Source: Scedosporium boydii
Taxonomy: Eukaryota > Ascomycota > Sordariomycetes > Microascales > Microascaceae
DNA: 29,012 bases
NCBI GenBank assembly: GCA_002221725.1
Contig: NJFT01000347.1
Span: 1-29,012 of the forward strand
Reading direction: 5' to 3'
Of the stretch, positions 20,824 to 29,012 are shown one piece after another. The first letter of the stretch is position 1; each line of letters begins with the position of its first letter. The notes under the pieces are model-generated. The model was given only the letters and a program-made list of their open reading frames with translations, did no database searches and had not been told where the DNA came from. A program made the position numbers and the translations under genes.

Positions 20824-21885
20824 TCAAGCAACCACATTTGGCACTGGATTGTGAACTGGGTGCTCTCGGTCGTAGCGATCAATAGCCTCTGTTATCTGCT
20901 CCAGATGCTGTCTCGATTCGCTCGTTCTTTTCCCACTCTTTGTTTCCGACGCTTTAAGGAGACCAGGGAATGAATACGTAAAGGTCCCCATTGCTGCTGA
21001 AATTAGGAAGAATATCAGAATTCCCAAAGATCCGCCTTTCCCGTACTGTGGAATCAAGTCATCGGTGTAGACGCATCCCAGATATACGCCCAATCCAATG
21101 ATGAACGCGTTGAGAGACAACCCGAGAAAGCCCGCGGGCGAAGCGATCCTGATCGCGGCAAGGGCAGATGCCTCTCGTTTCAATAATTGGTTCAGGTCGA
21201 CAGTAAGTCCCCTCGTTGGAACTGGGTTTTGTATCTTGCTCTCGGTGGGATTGTCTCCGGACACCTGGAAAGCCGGGTGGCTGGACAAGGCATAAGCGCC
21301 CCGAAGTACTTCGACCTGTGTCAGGGGGCGGGAACACCAGTCGGCCACTTCCGCAGTGCTCAGCAGACCGTTGAGCTCCTGCTGGACGATGAAGCTGGCA
21401 TAGACGGACAAGATGCCTAGAACCAAGCTTGCAACGAAGAAAGCGGATGCAGTCCAGTGCACCTGCTGGACAGCTTCGAGAGATAGAGCTGAGATGCCGA
21501 CTTGAGCGATGATAGCTCCCTTAACTGAAGGTCAGCGCTATTTATTATCTCCAATCAATAAACAGCGTGGTAGAGCCTGGTACAGTTCCAAGTATTGTTC
21601 TCAGACACTTACCGCGACAGAAATCATGTTGAGATTAGACACCAGAAGGGCGCGAATGCCTAGGAAATCCGTACCTGTTTTCGATAGGGCCGATTCTAAC
21701 CTGTCCAAAGTAGCAGATGCGTCCGGCAATAGACCGAGGAGGAGAACTGGGACCATCCCATCCTTGTGATATACTTGATGATACTTCTTGAGCTTTTTCT
21801 CAACTCCATCTCTCAGAACGAAGCCTGTCGTGAGTAGCACAGGCACGCTACCGAGGATCAGTCCTGCAAGTTCGATTCCGGACAT
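20824..21885 (-). CDS. Fungal multi-span membrane protein
   Basis: On the minus strand, exon 1 (21885-21613) begins MSGIELAGLILGSVPVLL. A 93-bp intron (21612-21520, GTAAGT...TTAAG) joins exon 2 (21519-20824), giving 322 aa ending PNVVA. Hydrophobic spans are about 3-23, 113-135 (TASAFFVASLVLGILSVYAS), 210-232 (GFLGLSLNAFIIGLGVYLGC) and 242-262 (GILIFFLISAAMGTFTYSF). The exon-2 start, GISALSLEAVQQVHW, followed by the first long span resembles an uncharacterised fungal membrane-protein family in which a QVHW-type motif precedes a hydrophobic helix (recalled, not searched). No enzyme motif is visible. The frame is open upstream of the chosen ATG, and coding-like exons lie just 5' (22048-22547), so the true start may be further upstream. 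Confidence 0.7.
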
Positions 21886-22047
21886 GTTTATATAGCCACA
21901 ATGGCGAGAAACATTCAGGGGGCTCGTCGAAGACTGTTTGGTTGAAGTGCAATGGAGGATGAACGCAGCAGGAAAGGTGAGTTCGAGACAAGGCTGGAAT
22001 CCGAAGTGCGGGGTTTCTGTGGCGTCGCGTCTGGTGCAAGAATGTAC

Positions 22048-22691
22048 CTCATGTAAGGAAGCCGATGTCGCTAGAAACAAAAGCAGGGAGGCTGTTAGGA
22101 TGTTCGCGAACACGCCCAGGCCATAATACCGGTGCCAGCGTCTTATTTTAGACCACGTTGTCCATTTACCGTCCGTCGCTTCTGTGACTTGTGCCCTAGA
22201 AAATTAGTTGTTCTCGGACTCAGAAATGTCAAGTTTACGCTCCCCCGGTCACAAGTGTCATGATATACTGGATGCTGACGAAGAACTCGTCAAAGGAGAT
22301 GCTCGTAACGCTGTTCTGTCGAGGACGGCTATCATGCTTCCGACCGAGGTCTAACTCTATTCTCGTCTTTAGCGGCGCCGCGTGCATCGATGGAGACGAC
22401 GCCCACGTTGACAGAAACGTGGTGAGTGCGAGTATTGGTATGAACGAGAACGTCCTGAAAACTCAATATCAGCGGCGTAATTTTCTTGAGCTTAAAGGTT
22501 CTAATTATTGTGAGCTGGAGGGGCAACTTGCAGCCCTTGATGCCCATCCGAGTAAACGCCCTGTCCGAGAACGCGTTAGAAGATAGCGCCAGCGCGGATT
22601 TGGCTATTTCATAAGCTGACCTTTACACCACGTCCTCCAACAGGGACCGACGCAGAGACATAGGAAACGGCACGTCGACGACGGTCGTCAT
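22048..22691 (-). CDS. Probable upstream exons of a membrane-protein gene (partial or decayed)
   Basis: No long ATG-initiated frame exists here, yet three segments join with consistent phase on the minus strand: 22691-22528, 22454-22239 and 22195-22048, with introns of 73 and 43 bp (GTTGCC...TTCAG; GTAAAC...TCTAG). They read IKGCKTFSFIPILALTTFLS..., then SVTSISFDEFFVSIQYIMTL, then WSKIRRWHRYYGLGVFANIL with a second hydrophobic helix. The first segment begins MTTVVDVPFPMSLRRSLLED but has an in-frame TAA at 22625-22623, so either translation starts later (ATG 22547) or the gene is damaged. From 22195 the frame stays open into the gene ending at 20824. With a 54-bp intron at 22047-21994, or without it, both would form one protein. 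The alternative is two tandem genes only about 160 bp apart. Confidence 0.45.
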
Positions 22692-23363
22692 GGACGATAC
22701 GGCACTAGAGGATAGGTGGACACTCAAGGCTTAGGGCGTAGAACAAATGGTTCAAAATCTAGACTTAGGGCGGCTTTAATACTCACTCTACCTTGACAAT
22801 TTCGTTCCATCCTTGGTAGAAATGATGGCGTTCTTCTTGTTGACATTAGCAAGGCATCCTTCAACGGCCTCTACCGTCCTAGATAAAGATCTCCCCATGC
22901 ATTAACTTAGATAGTAGGGGAGGACTACGAAGTAGACTGTGTCTAAATCCCCGAAACACCCAGATCTAGCTAGCAGTTGCACCCGTGGAATATGATGACA
23001 TCAATGTTGATTCCCGATATCAACCCAACACCACGAGCCCGGCGGGGAGGATGGAGACTGCCCCACCACCTCCCGGGTTAACCCGCCGGCAGAGTCGTAG
23101 TCGGACCCACAACATGAGCCCCACGTTTTCCCCTGACTGAATCTGGCACTCTGTGTACGCGTGTAACTGTGGATGCGGTCTAAACTTAACAGGCCTAGTC
23201 TCTGCTTTTATCTAGTCCCGCCAGGCACCATGCAGTGTGCCCGGATGGCTCGGTTTTATTGGACAAGTCGGTGGAGATTGGCATGTATTAAGTCTCAGGG
23301 TTTCGTCTTCCTAACCGAGGAGCCGAAGTTTGAGCTACTTTACTTGACCGCTATTCATCCAAA
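22692..23363. other. Divergent promoter region, no gene seen
   Basis: It lies between the minus-strand membrane gene and the plus-strand GT2 gene and should hold both promoters. It contains a GC-rich patch at about 23025-23100 with a CGG-N6-CCG site. Confidence 0.6.
23074..23085. promoter_or_regulatory. CGG-N6-CCG palindrome, candidate zinc-cluster regulator site
   Basis: CGGGTTAACCCG is a perfect 12-bp palindrome with inverted CGG triplets six bases apart, the half-site arrangement bound by dimeric Zn2Cys6 fungal regulators. It lies 279 bp upstream of the GT2 start. A 12-bp palindrome is expected several times by chance in this window, so the position and CGG half-sites are the only support. 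Confidence 0.35.
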
Positions 23364-24870
23364 ATGGCCTTGGCTCTCGGAGCCCTCTGGTAAGTGTATT
23401 TCGTGTGCGAAAAGCCTTCGTCGATGAAGCGACTGAACCCGTTTGCAGGGCCTGGAGTGTCTACGACAAAGCTGCCATATCTTACTATGCCAGAAAATAC
23501 AAACCTGTACCGTTACCCGAAAAGCCCAACTACGGCCCGGGAGATGTGAGCATTATAGTTCCGACAATTGACACCGAGTCGACCTTCACCGAGTGCATGC
23601 GCCTCTGGCTCAAGTCGAAACCTCTTGAGATTATCATCGTAACCGTCGAGCGGAACAGGGAGCGCGTTGTGCAGCTTGTCCAGCCGTTCCAGGAAGATGC
23701 CGACAAAATCGTCATCCTGATGGCACCCGTGGCCAACAAACGTCAGCAGCTGATCGTCGGTGTGAAAGCTGCTCGGGGTAGAATCTTTTCTCTGGTGGAC
23801 GACGATGTTTATTGGCGAGTTGATACCGTTGTCCCCTACCTTCTGGCTCCGTTTGAGGATCCTGAGGTTGGCGCAGTGGCTGGTATTCAAAGGTCAGTAA
23901 ATGTTTCACCCAGTTCAGGACCAAGCCCCTAGGTTACTACACATGATTAACCGGAATCTCATTAGTGCTGAGATCCCACCCGAGCGCCAAGATGAACGGG
24001 TCATCACACCCTGGGAAGCAACCTCGGCGTTTGATTTGAATCAGTGGAAACGCTCTCGAGAGGTGCACTTCGCAGCGGATGGGGGCTGCTGGTGCCTGTC
24101 CGCGCGGACGTTGTTCATCCGTCCTAGCATTGTCCAGGATCAGAGCTTCGCTGATGCGTACACGCATGAGACCATCGGCAAGAGGGTCGTGAACACAGCC
24201 GACGACGTCGTTTTGACTGGGTGGGTGTTCGACCGTGGGTGGAAAGTCTGTATTCAAAATGTCTTCGAAGCCGAAGTTACCACCAATATTCCTCAAGATC
24301 ATAGGTTTGCGTGGCAGATTCTTCGCTGGGACCGTGGAAATTTTCGCACTTTCTTAGGGTACATCTTTGTATACCCCGGTTACCGAAAACTAATGCAGTA
24401 AGTCATGTTTCGTTTCAGTTAGGAACATCGTCGCCGGGCTGCTTGATTTGCATACTAACTCCGTACTAACAGGAGGCACCCCTACACAACTTCTAAGATG
24501 GTCGAGCGCCTCGTTCGGCCCATCTGGGCCATGGCATACCTCGGTGCTTGGCTTCTAACGCTCCGCACAAGACCTTGGATGGCGTGAGTACTCAACTAAC
24601 CGTACCTCATGCACATGTCTGACATTGAGTACCTTACTGAACCGACCAATCAACAGGTTTGCATTTATAGTTTGGATGGCCTGCGGATGGGGTGGATATA
24701 TTTCAACTTACCGAGAATTCCTCAAGCGGTACCCCTATTGTCGACGCCAAGTCTGGGCGTTCCTGCTCATGGACTTTATCGGTCCTATCGTGGACATATA
24801 CATCTACTTCACTATGAGCAACGACAACTGGTTAACTCGGACAGCGGATATTCAAGATATCAAGGAATAG
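23364..24870 (+). CDS. Family 2 glycosyltransferase, Cps1-type polysaccharide synthase
   Basis: Five exons, 23364-23389, 23449-23892, 23966-24397, 24473-24583 and 24657-24870, encode 408 aa. Introns are 59, 73, 75 and 73 bp with consistent phase. The start ALGALWAWSVYD and the junction GIQ-SAEIPPERQDERV fit the family. Hyaluronan-synthase-like GT2 enzymes polymerise sugars from UDP-sugars across the plasma membrane. Visible motifs are DVSIIVPTID near the N-terminus, DDD at 126-128 (nucleotide and metal binding), GGCWCLSART, DD at 236-237 in TADDVVLTGW (catalytic acid region), and Q274-ILRW278, the QxxRW motif of processive synthases. C-terminal hydrophobic spans fall at about 320-337, 340-356 and 370-392. 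It is intact. Homologues of this type are reported to matter for hyphal growth and surface glycan in fungi; the polymer made here is unknown. Confidence 0.9.
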
Positions 24871-25261
24871 GATGTTGCTGATGCCGTGGGAATGGAAGGC
24901 GTGATCGGATTCACACACTGCTCTTGTCTGGCCAGTCCTCGATACAGGCGTGTTCCTCCCTCAGAGAGGGTCTCATAGGGCAGGTATTGAAAACATTGGA
25001 CTAGAGTTTCCTGGAATATAATAGCCGTTAAAACTTGAACATATCTCGTGCCATGTCTGCTTCATTGATCAACCTGGCGCAGGAGCAACGTATGGCCTGG
25101 TCAAACGACCACATTAGTTGACAATCCTCTCGTCTGCACACGCACAGCTGGTTTTTCTAATAGCAGGTAATTACACCGCCTTTGCCCGGGAAGAAAAAAA
25201 AAAGTGTATTGTTAGACAAAGTTCGCAAAGATATTCGACAGGAAAAAAACAAGTGGAAGGC
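24871..25261. other. Intergenic, no gene seen
   Basis: The 3' flank of the GT2 gene and the 3' side of the tRNA gene. Short A-runs occur near 25190-25250. No open frame of note. Confidence 0.6.
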
Positions 25262-25268
25262 AAAAAAA
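25262..25268 (-). terminator. RNA polymerase III terminator of tRNA-Arg
   Basis: Seven A on the plus strand are seven T on the tRNA strand, 22 bases beyond the tRNA 3' end, matching a Pol III oligo-T stop. Confidence 0.75.
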
Positions 25269-25290
25269 TTTAGAAGATGATTCCCCTTCT

Positions 25291-25362
25291 TGACCTAGGC
25301 AGGGATCGAACCTGCAATCTCCTGATTCGTAGTCAGACGCCTTGCCATTGGGCCACTAGGCC
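25291..25362 (-). tRNA. tRNA-Arg (anticodon ACG)
   Basis: On the minus strand the 72-nt gene folds as a full cloverleaf: acceptor GGCCTAG with CTAGGTC plus discriminator A (one G-T pair), D arm GCC/GGC, anticodon stem TCTGA/TCAGG with loop CTACGAA, variable loop AGATT, and T arm GCAGG-TTCGATC-CCTGC. The anticodon is ACG, which reads CGU/CGC/CGA after inosine modification. GGTTCGATCCC serves as the internal B box. There is no intron, and CCA is not encoded, as usual in eukaryotes. It lies 161 bp beyond the stop codon of the MFS gene, on the same strand. Confidence 0.95.
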
Positions 25363-25523
25363 ATTTATTCCCGTTTTGTGGGAATTTGAGTGATTGTTCC
25401 CTCGCGCTAACCGGATCAAGTTTCTTTTCGATGGAAGCGGTGAAGTCTACTGTCGAAGCCTCGATTCGTTGCCAGTCAACTATTTCTCCAGGTCTTCAGT
25501 GTCTGGACTTTTTCTTCTCCGCA

Positions 25524-27396
25524 TTATCCAGCACTCTTCTCCAAGTCCTCTGCAGCCGGATCTTGCGTAGTCTTTTTATTAGAGTCGGGCAGTTTTCGCC
25601 ACTCCATTCCCCAGCTCACCACCCAAGCAATGCCTGGAGCAGCCACGGCCACCCAAAACACATTTCTCAAAGCAGAATTAAATGCGCCGATGACGGTACT
25701 CAGAAGTTGCGGGGGAATGATGTCCCTGAATTCCCTTCCACCAGCGGCCACCACGGCGGCAGCGTTGATTCCTTGTAACTTTCCGAGACTTCGCAGAAGT
25801 TTATCAGTGAAGATGTTCTGCCCAACGCTCGGGGCCAAAGCGCCTCCGAGCACCTGGAAAAACATGACCATCACGAGGCCTGTTGGAATATCTGCCTTGC
25901 TAAGGACGACTTGAACCGCCAGTATCGGCATCTGGCTACAGATGCCATATCCGATTCCTGACAGGATCTGGAACCCTATCCACTGTCCGCGCGGGCTGTC
26001 GGGGCTGATGAGTTGATATAAACCACCTCCGACGGCCAAGACGGGGGCACCGATCCACATCAGCGGGACGTAATGTCCAGACATGGACGCGATCCAACCA
26101 GCGCAGACTGTGCCGATGCTATTAGACACGATCATTGGGAGCATATTAATGCCCGAGTCTCTAGCACTAGTGTTCCTGACCGACTGGAAGTATATGGGCC
26201 AAAAGTACGATTGCAACACCATAGCCACTTGGACGAGCATCATGAAGGCGCATGCCGCAGATACTGTACGGCTTCGGAAGATGCGAAGAGGAATAGTAGA
26301 GCTAGAATTGCATTAGCAAGAGCGCTAGGTTTCCGTGTGCTTGTGCATCAAATGAACCAACCTTTCTTTAAACCGGAATTGTAGGTACAAGAAGGCAATT
26401 GTGAGTAAACCGAATCCGATCAGGCTGCCAAACACTTTGGCGTTAGACCATGGATAGATGATGCCACCCCACTGTAGAGCCAAGTTTAAGCATGATGTTG
26501 CGCCGAGCAGTAGAGTAGCCCCCGGAATATCGAGTTGGCGTATCTTCTGGATCCAGGGCAGTCCTCCTTTGACAGCCGGCGGGGGATTCCTCAGTGCAAA
26601 CCAAACCAGAGCCAGACCAACAGCCCCGAAAGCTTCAATTAGTTCGTCAGCAACAGTTCGGGCTACGGTTCTTCTCCGTACAACAAAAAACTTACGGAGA
26701 TTAATCCAGAACACAAATCGCCAAGTTAGTGTTTTGCTGTCGGTGATAGAGCCACCCACGAGCGGCCCGATGGCAGATCCAATACTGTACATGCCCAGGA
26801 CAATGGGCGAGATTTTTGCCTGCGTCTTCAGAGCGACGCAATATGAGAGAATGGTTGTCGTCCCACTCACTATGCCAGCAGCACCGATGCCAGAAACAGC
26901 TCTCCCCAATATGAGCGCCATCGAGTTTGGTGCGACTGCTGAGACGACAGAGCCGAGCTCGAAGATGACGAGCGAAATGCAGTACATCCACTTGATATTG
27001 TAAAATGCGTAGAAGCGGCCGCAGGTCGGTAGCAGTGCCATTTGTGCGATCAGGTAGGAGGAGCCGTACCAACCGATGTCATTGAGGCTGTGGAAGTCGC
27101 TGGTGATTTGCGGTATTGCGGTCGCTAGGGTACGCATGAATATTCAGTGCACTACGGCTCAATTCTACAGCCCAGAGGAAGCACGAACCGAGAATGGTAT
27201 TGTCGAGTGCCAGCACGAAGCAAATAGACATGAAAGCTAAGGTTAAGGAGGCGAGAGCCCATCCTCGCATGAACTCACGCTGCTCTTCGCTCTTCTGGTT
27301 GTCGATTGCATGCTCGTTATTCTGCCGGTTTTCTAAGATGCCTGGTGTCACTCCACCAACTGGTGGTGCCGTAGTTTCTACCACAATGCCTGCCAT
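25524..27396 (-). CDS. Major facilitator superfamily exporter, DHA2 (14-TM) type
   Basis: Four exons on the minus strand, 27396-27189, 27124-26696, 26632-26362 and 26301-25524, encode 561 aa. Introns of 64, 63 and 60 bp restore three family blocks: FVLALDNTI-LATAIPQIT, WRFVFWINL-PFGAVGLAL and FKE-SSTIPLRIFRSRTV. DHA2 pumps are proton antiporters in the plasma or vacuolar membrane that expel drugs, toxins or metabolites; fungal members include Tri12- and aflatoxin-pump-type carriers. Visible features are the LDxTI motif in TM1 (motif D1), TSDFHSLNDIGWYGSSYL, a motif A-like CGRFYAFYNIKW, the GRAVSGIGAAGI helix, and the antiporter region GPLVGGSITDSKTLTWRFVFWINLP (two adjacent pieces). Length and helix count fit 14 spans. 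The tail is charged (PDSNKKTTQDPAAEDLE). It is intact; the substrate is unknown. Confidence 0.92.
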
Positions 27397-28431
27397 GCTT
27401 GTCGGTCATCCTTTGAGAGAGGAAATACGGAGGAAATCGAAGGTGGTGAATGTTTTCACGACGGATCCAATGTGAGGGAGGCTGCAAGAGAGGTTGAGGG
27501 TTTTCATCATGAATATAACATGTAGCGGCGAGGGGAGGGGAACGCAGCCCGGCCCGGATCACCCGGTCAGTTGTGATTAGAATGCATTCAACGTTGTTAC
27601 ACGAAAGCCGTCTGTGTGCCTTGTTCTGGCTGTTTGAAATGAGGGGTCGCCGTCGCATTGCATAGCTAAAATAGGCAAATTATCCCCCCACGCCTCAATC
27701 CTCACGCCTAAGCGACGTGGCATCACCGCTCGCTACAGTTTCGGGCCGGCGAGCCAGGTCAGTGGGCTCGCTCGGATCCCGCTAAGCCCGCAGATGCCTC
27801 CTCCCAGGGAGTCTGGGCGAGAGAGTGTAGCGCGTGATCTCCTCGTGTGAACTCCCTGTCGAGAGTGGACAACGTGGCGCTCTAATCTTGCATTCTTGGA
27901 CTCATCTTTATGGGTCTGACTGTTCGTGCTCTCGGATGCCAGAGCTTTGGATTCGATCACATTTCGCATCCGCGAGCATATACGTAACCAACTGGATGCG
28001 TGGGGCCAGCTTAGAATCTGCAACCGGAGGGCAAAATGCATATGGGGATGGGGTGGAGGGTTTTCTATTGCTTCCAAACCCTGCATCCAACGAAAAACGC
28101 GGGGATGTCAACGACTCAACAAACAGACAGATACATCCGGGGGGTGAATGGCGAGGGCTCAATCGCATATAATGGCTCGCCCGAGGAAGATCGCGGAGCA
28201 TCGATTACACTAAGAGGCCGACTCTATAGTCGGGCACAAGTTAAAGGATCAGAAGAGCAGCCGTTGCCACCAGCATCAGGATCTTCTTACACAGTAATCC
28301 TTTATACTGTTTAAAAGGAATGCTAGAACGGGCATAGTTCTGTATTGAAGTATTTCATCAAATGGAAACGCTTCTTTTAAGAAAATTGGTTGATCGGACA
28401 TCTGGCAGGGCTGAGAGTCAAAGTGTGAGTG

Positions 28432-28451
28432 AAATGCGCAGCTGCGCATTT
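28432..28451. repeat. 20-bp perfect palindrome
   Basis: The half-site is AAATGCGCAG and the second half is its exact reverse complement, with no spacer. It could bind a dimeric regulator or form a small cruciform. It lies about 1 kb upstream of the MFS start codon. Confidence 0.9.
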
Positions 28452-28954
28452 TCAAGCTCCACGCCAGTGTTCATTGGCTTGGCGGTCAATCCACATCCTG
28501 CTCCGTGTCAGTCCATTCATTTCTCCTCATCTCCTCCCTAGCGACTTCGCACTTCGACATACCAAACTCTCCTCTTCCATAACACGGCGGAGAATCCTAT
28601 TAGATTTGCTCCGCAAGATTACCTTTCTACCCTCTCGAGTGCACCCTTAAATTATCTCGCGGTTCCAGGGTGGCACCGCCCCCTTCATGCACTCTCCGCT
28701 CCCGTGCGAAAGAAGAAATCAAAACACTTTGACACTCTGTCCGAGGCGCAAACAATCAGACCAACACCTCATCCAACCCCTTGACGCCAGGCTCGTCTAT
28801 CCACGGGACTAGGGGCGTGGATGAATCCTCGGAGTCGAAAAAGGGGAAGAGACAAGCCCTTCATCAGCTGCATGAGGACGGTGCCAACACCGACGGAAGC
28901 GGCGGAGATTATACAATAGCAGCGACTGTTTGGGGAATCCATGGAAGTGTAGAG

Positions 28955-28972
28955 AAAAAAAAAAAAAAAAAA
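28955..28972 (+). repeat. Poly-A tract
   Basis: Eighteen consecutive A. No target duplication or retroposed gene was seen beside it. Confidence 0.95.
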
Positions 28973-29012
28973 GAACCGACTCTACCAAGCATCGCCGACA
29001 GCCAGGCGCAGG

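Larger units (their letters stand above)
27397..29012. other. Upstream region of the MFS gene and window edge, no gene seen
   Basis: About 1.6 kb without a supportable gene. It holds the MFS promoter, a hairpin CCGACT-CTAT-AGTCGG near 28219, a 20-bp palindrome at 28432-28451 and a poly-A run at 28955-28972. The open frames present (27834-28172, 28036-28314, 28429-28650) have no family features. A gene could begin beyond the right edge. Confidence 0.5.

Noticed and set aside
21881..21893. TATATAAA just before the ATG at 21885 as a TATA box
   Set aside because: It is only one base from the start codon, too close to act as the core promoter of that gene.
23893..23932. 40-bp intron in the GT2 gene
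   Set aside because: It keeps frame, but the acceptor at 23965 gives a 73-bp intron with a branch-like GATTAACC and restores the family junction GIQ-SAEIPPERQD.
26458..27003. 181-aa plus-strand frame
   Set aside because: Antisense of the MFS exons, with no motifs, while the minus strand shows a complete DHA2 pump.
17429..27396. Classical secondary-metabolite cluster
   Set aside because: No polyketide synthase, peptide synthetase, terpene cyclase, P450 or cluster regulator is present.
27834..28650. Overlapping frames of 70-112 aa near the right edge
   Set aside because: They lie on both strands in several frames, with no motifs, no splice pattern and no initiation context.

Overview
The window looks like nuclear DNA of a filamentous ascomycete (Pezizomycotina, probably Sordariomycetes; the species cannot be fixed). 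The signs are short 40-110 bp GT...AG introns, fungal-only families (HET, BAHD-like transferase, DHA2 efflux pump, Cps1-type GT2), a eukaryotic tRNA-Arg, and an AT-rich compartment almost empty of CpA/TpG, as left by repeat-induced point mutation (RIP).

Layout. 1-1445: an (ATT)n microsatellite and transposon relics, including two copies of an LTR family. 1507-2820: the tail of a HET-domain gene broken by stop codons, several at conserved tryptophans. 2821-4523: decayed sequence. 4524-8696: an intact five-exon gene for a secreted 1304-residue protein with an SGNH hydrolase, ten FG-GAP/VCBS Asp-box repeats and a conserved fungal C-terminal domain. 9284-10031: an HNH-nuclease pseudogene (minus strand) with an internal deletion. 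10032-14655: a RIP-degraded transposon block holding a Ty3/Gypsy RNase H-integrase relic, two solo LTRs with perfect 5-bp target duplications, and other insertions. 14656-17428: gene-poor DNA with a 24-bp perfect palindrome and a diverged direct repeat. 17429-27396: a gene-bearing segment.

The gene-bearing segment holds a BAHD-like acyltransferase (+), a 101-residue membrane protein (+), a multi-span membrane protein with upstream exons (-), a Cps1-type GT2 polysaccharide synthase (+), tRNA-Arg(ACG) (-) and a 14-TM DHA2 MFS exporter (-). 27397-29012 has no supportable gene but carries a 20-bp perfect palindrome.

How the genes may work together. Acyltransferase, GT2 synthase and exporter could serve one surface-glycan or small-molecule pathway, but no core biosynthetic enzyme is present, so this is only a hypothesis. 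The clearest biological unit is the modular secreted hydrolase. The two broken HET and HNH genes sit against the transposon block and look like casualties of it. Exon boundaries were derived by hand from splice motifs, frame continuity and remembered family sequence; no search or RNA evidence was available.
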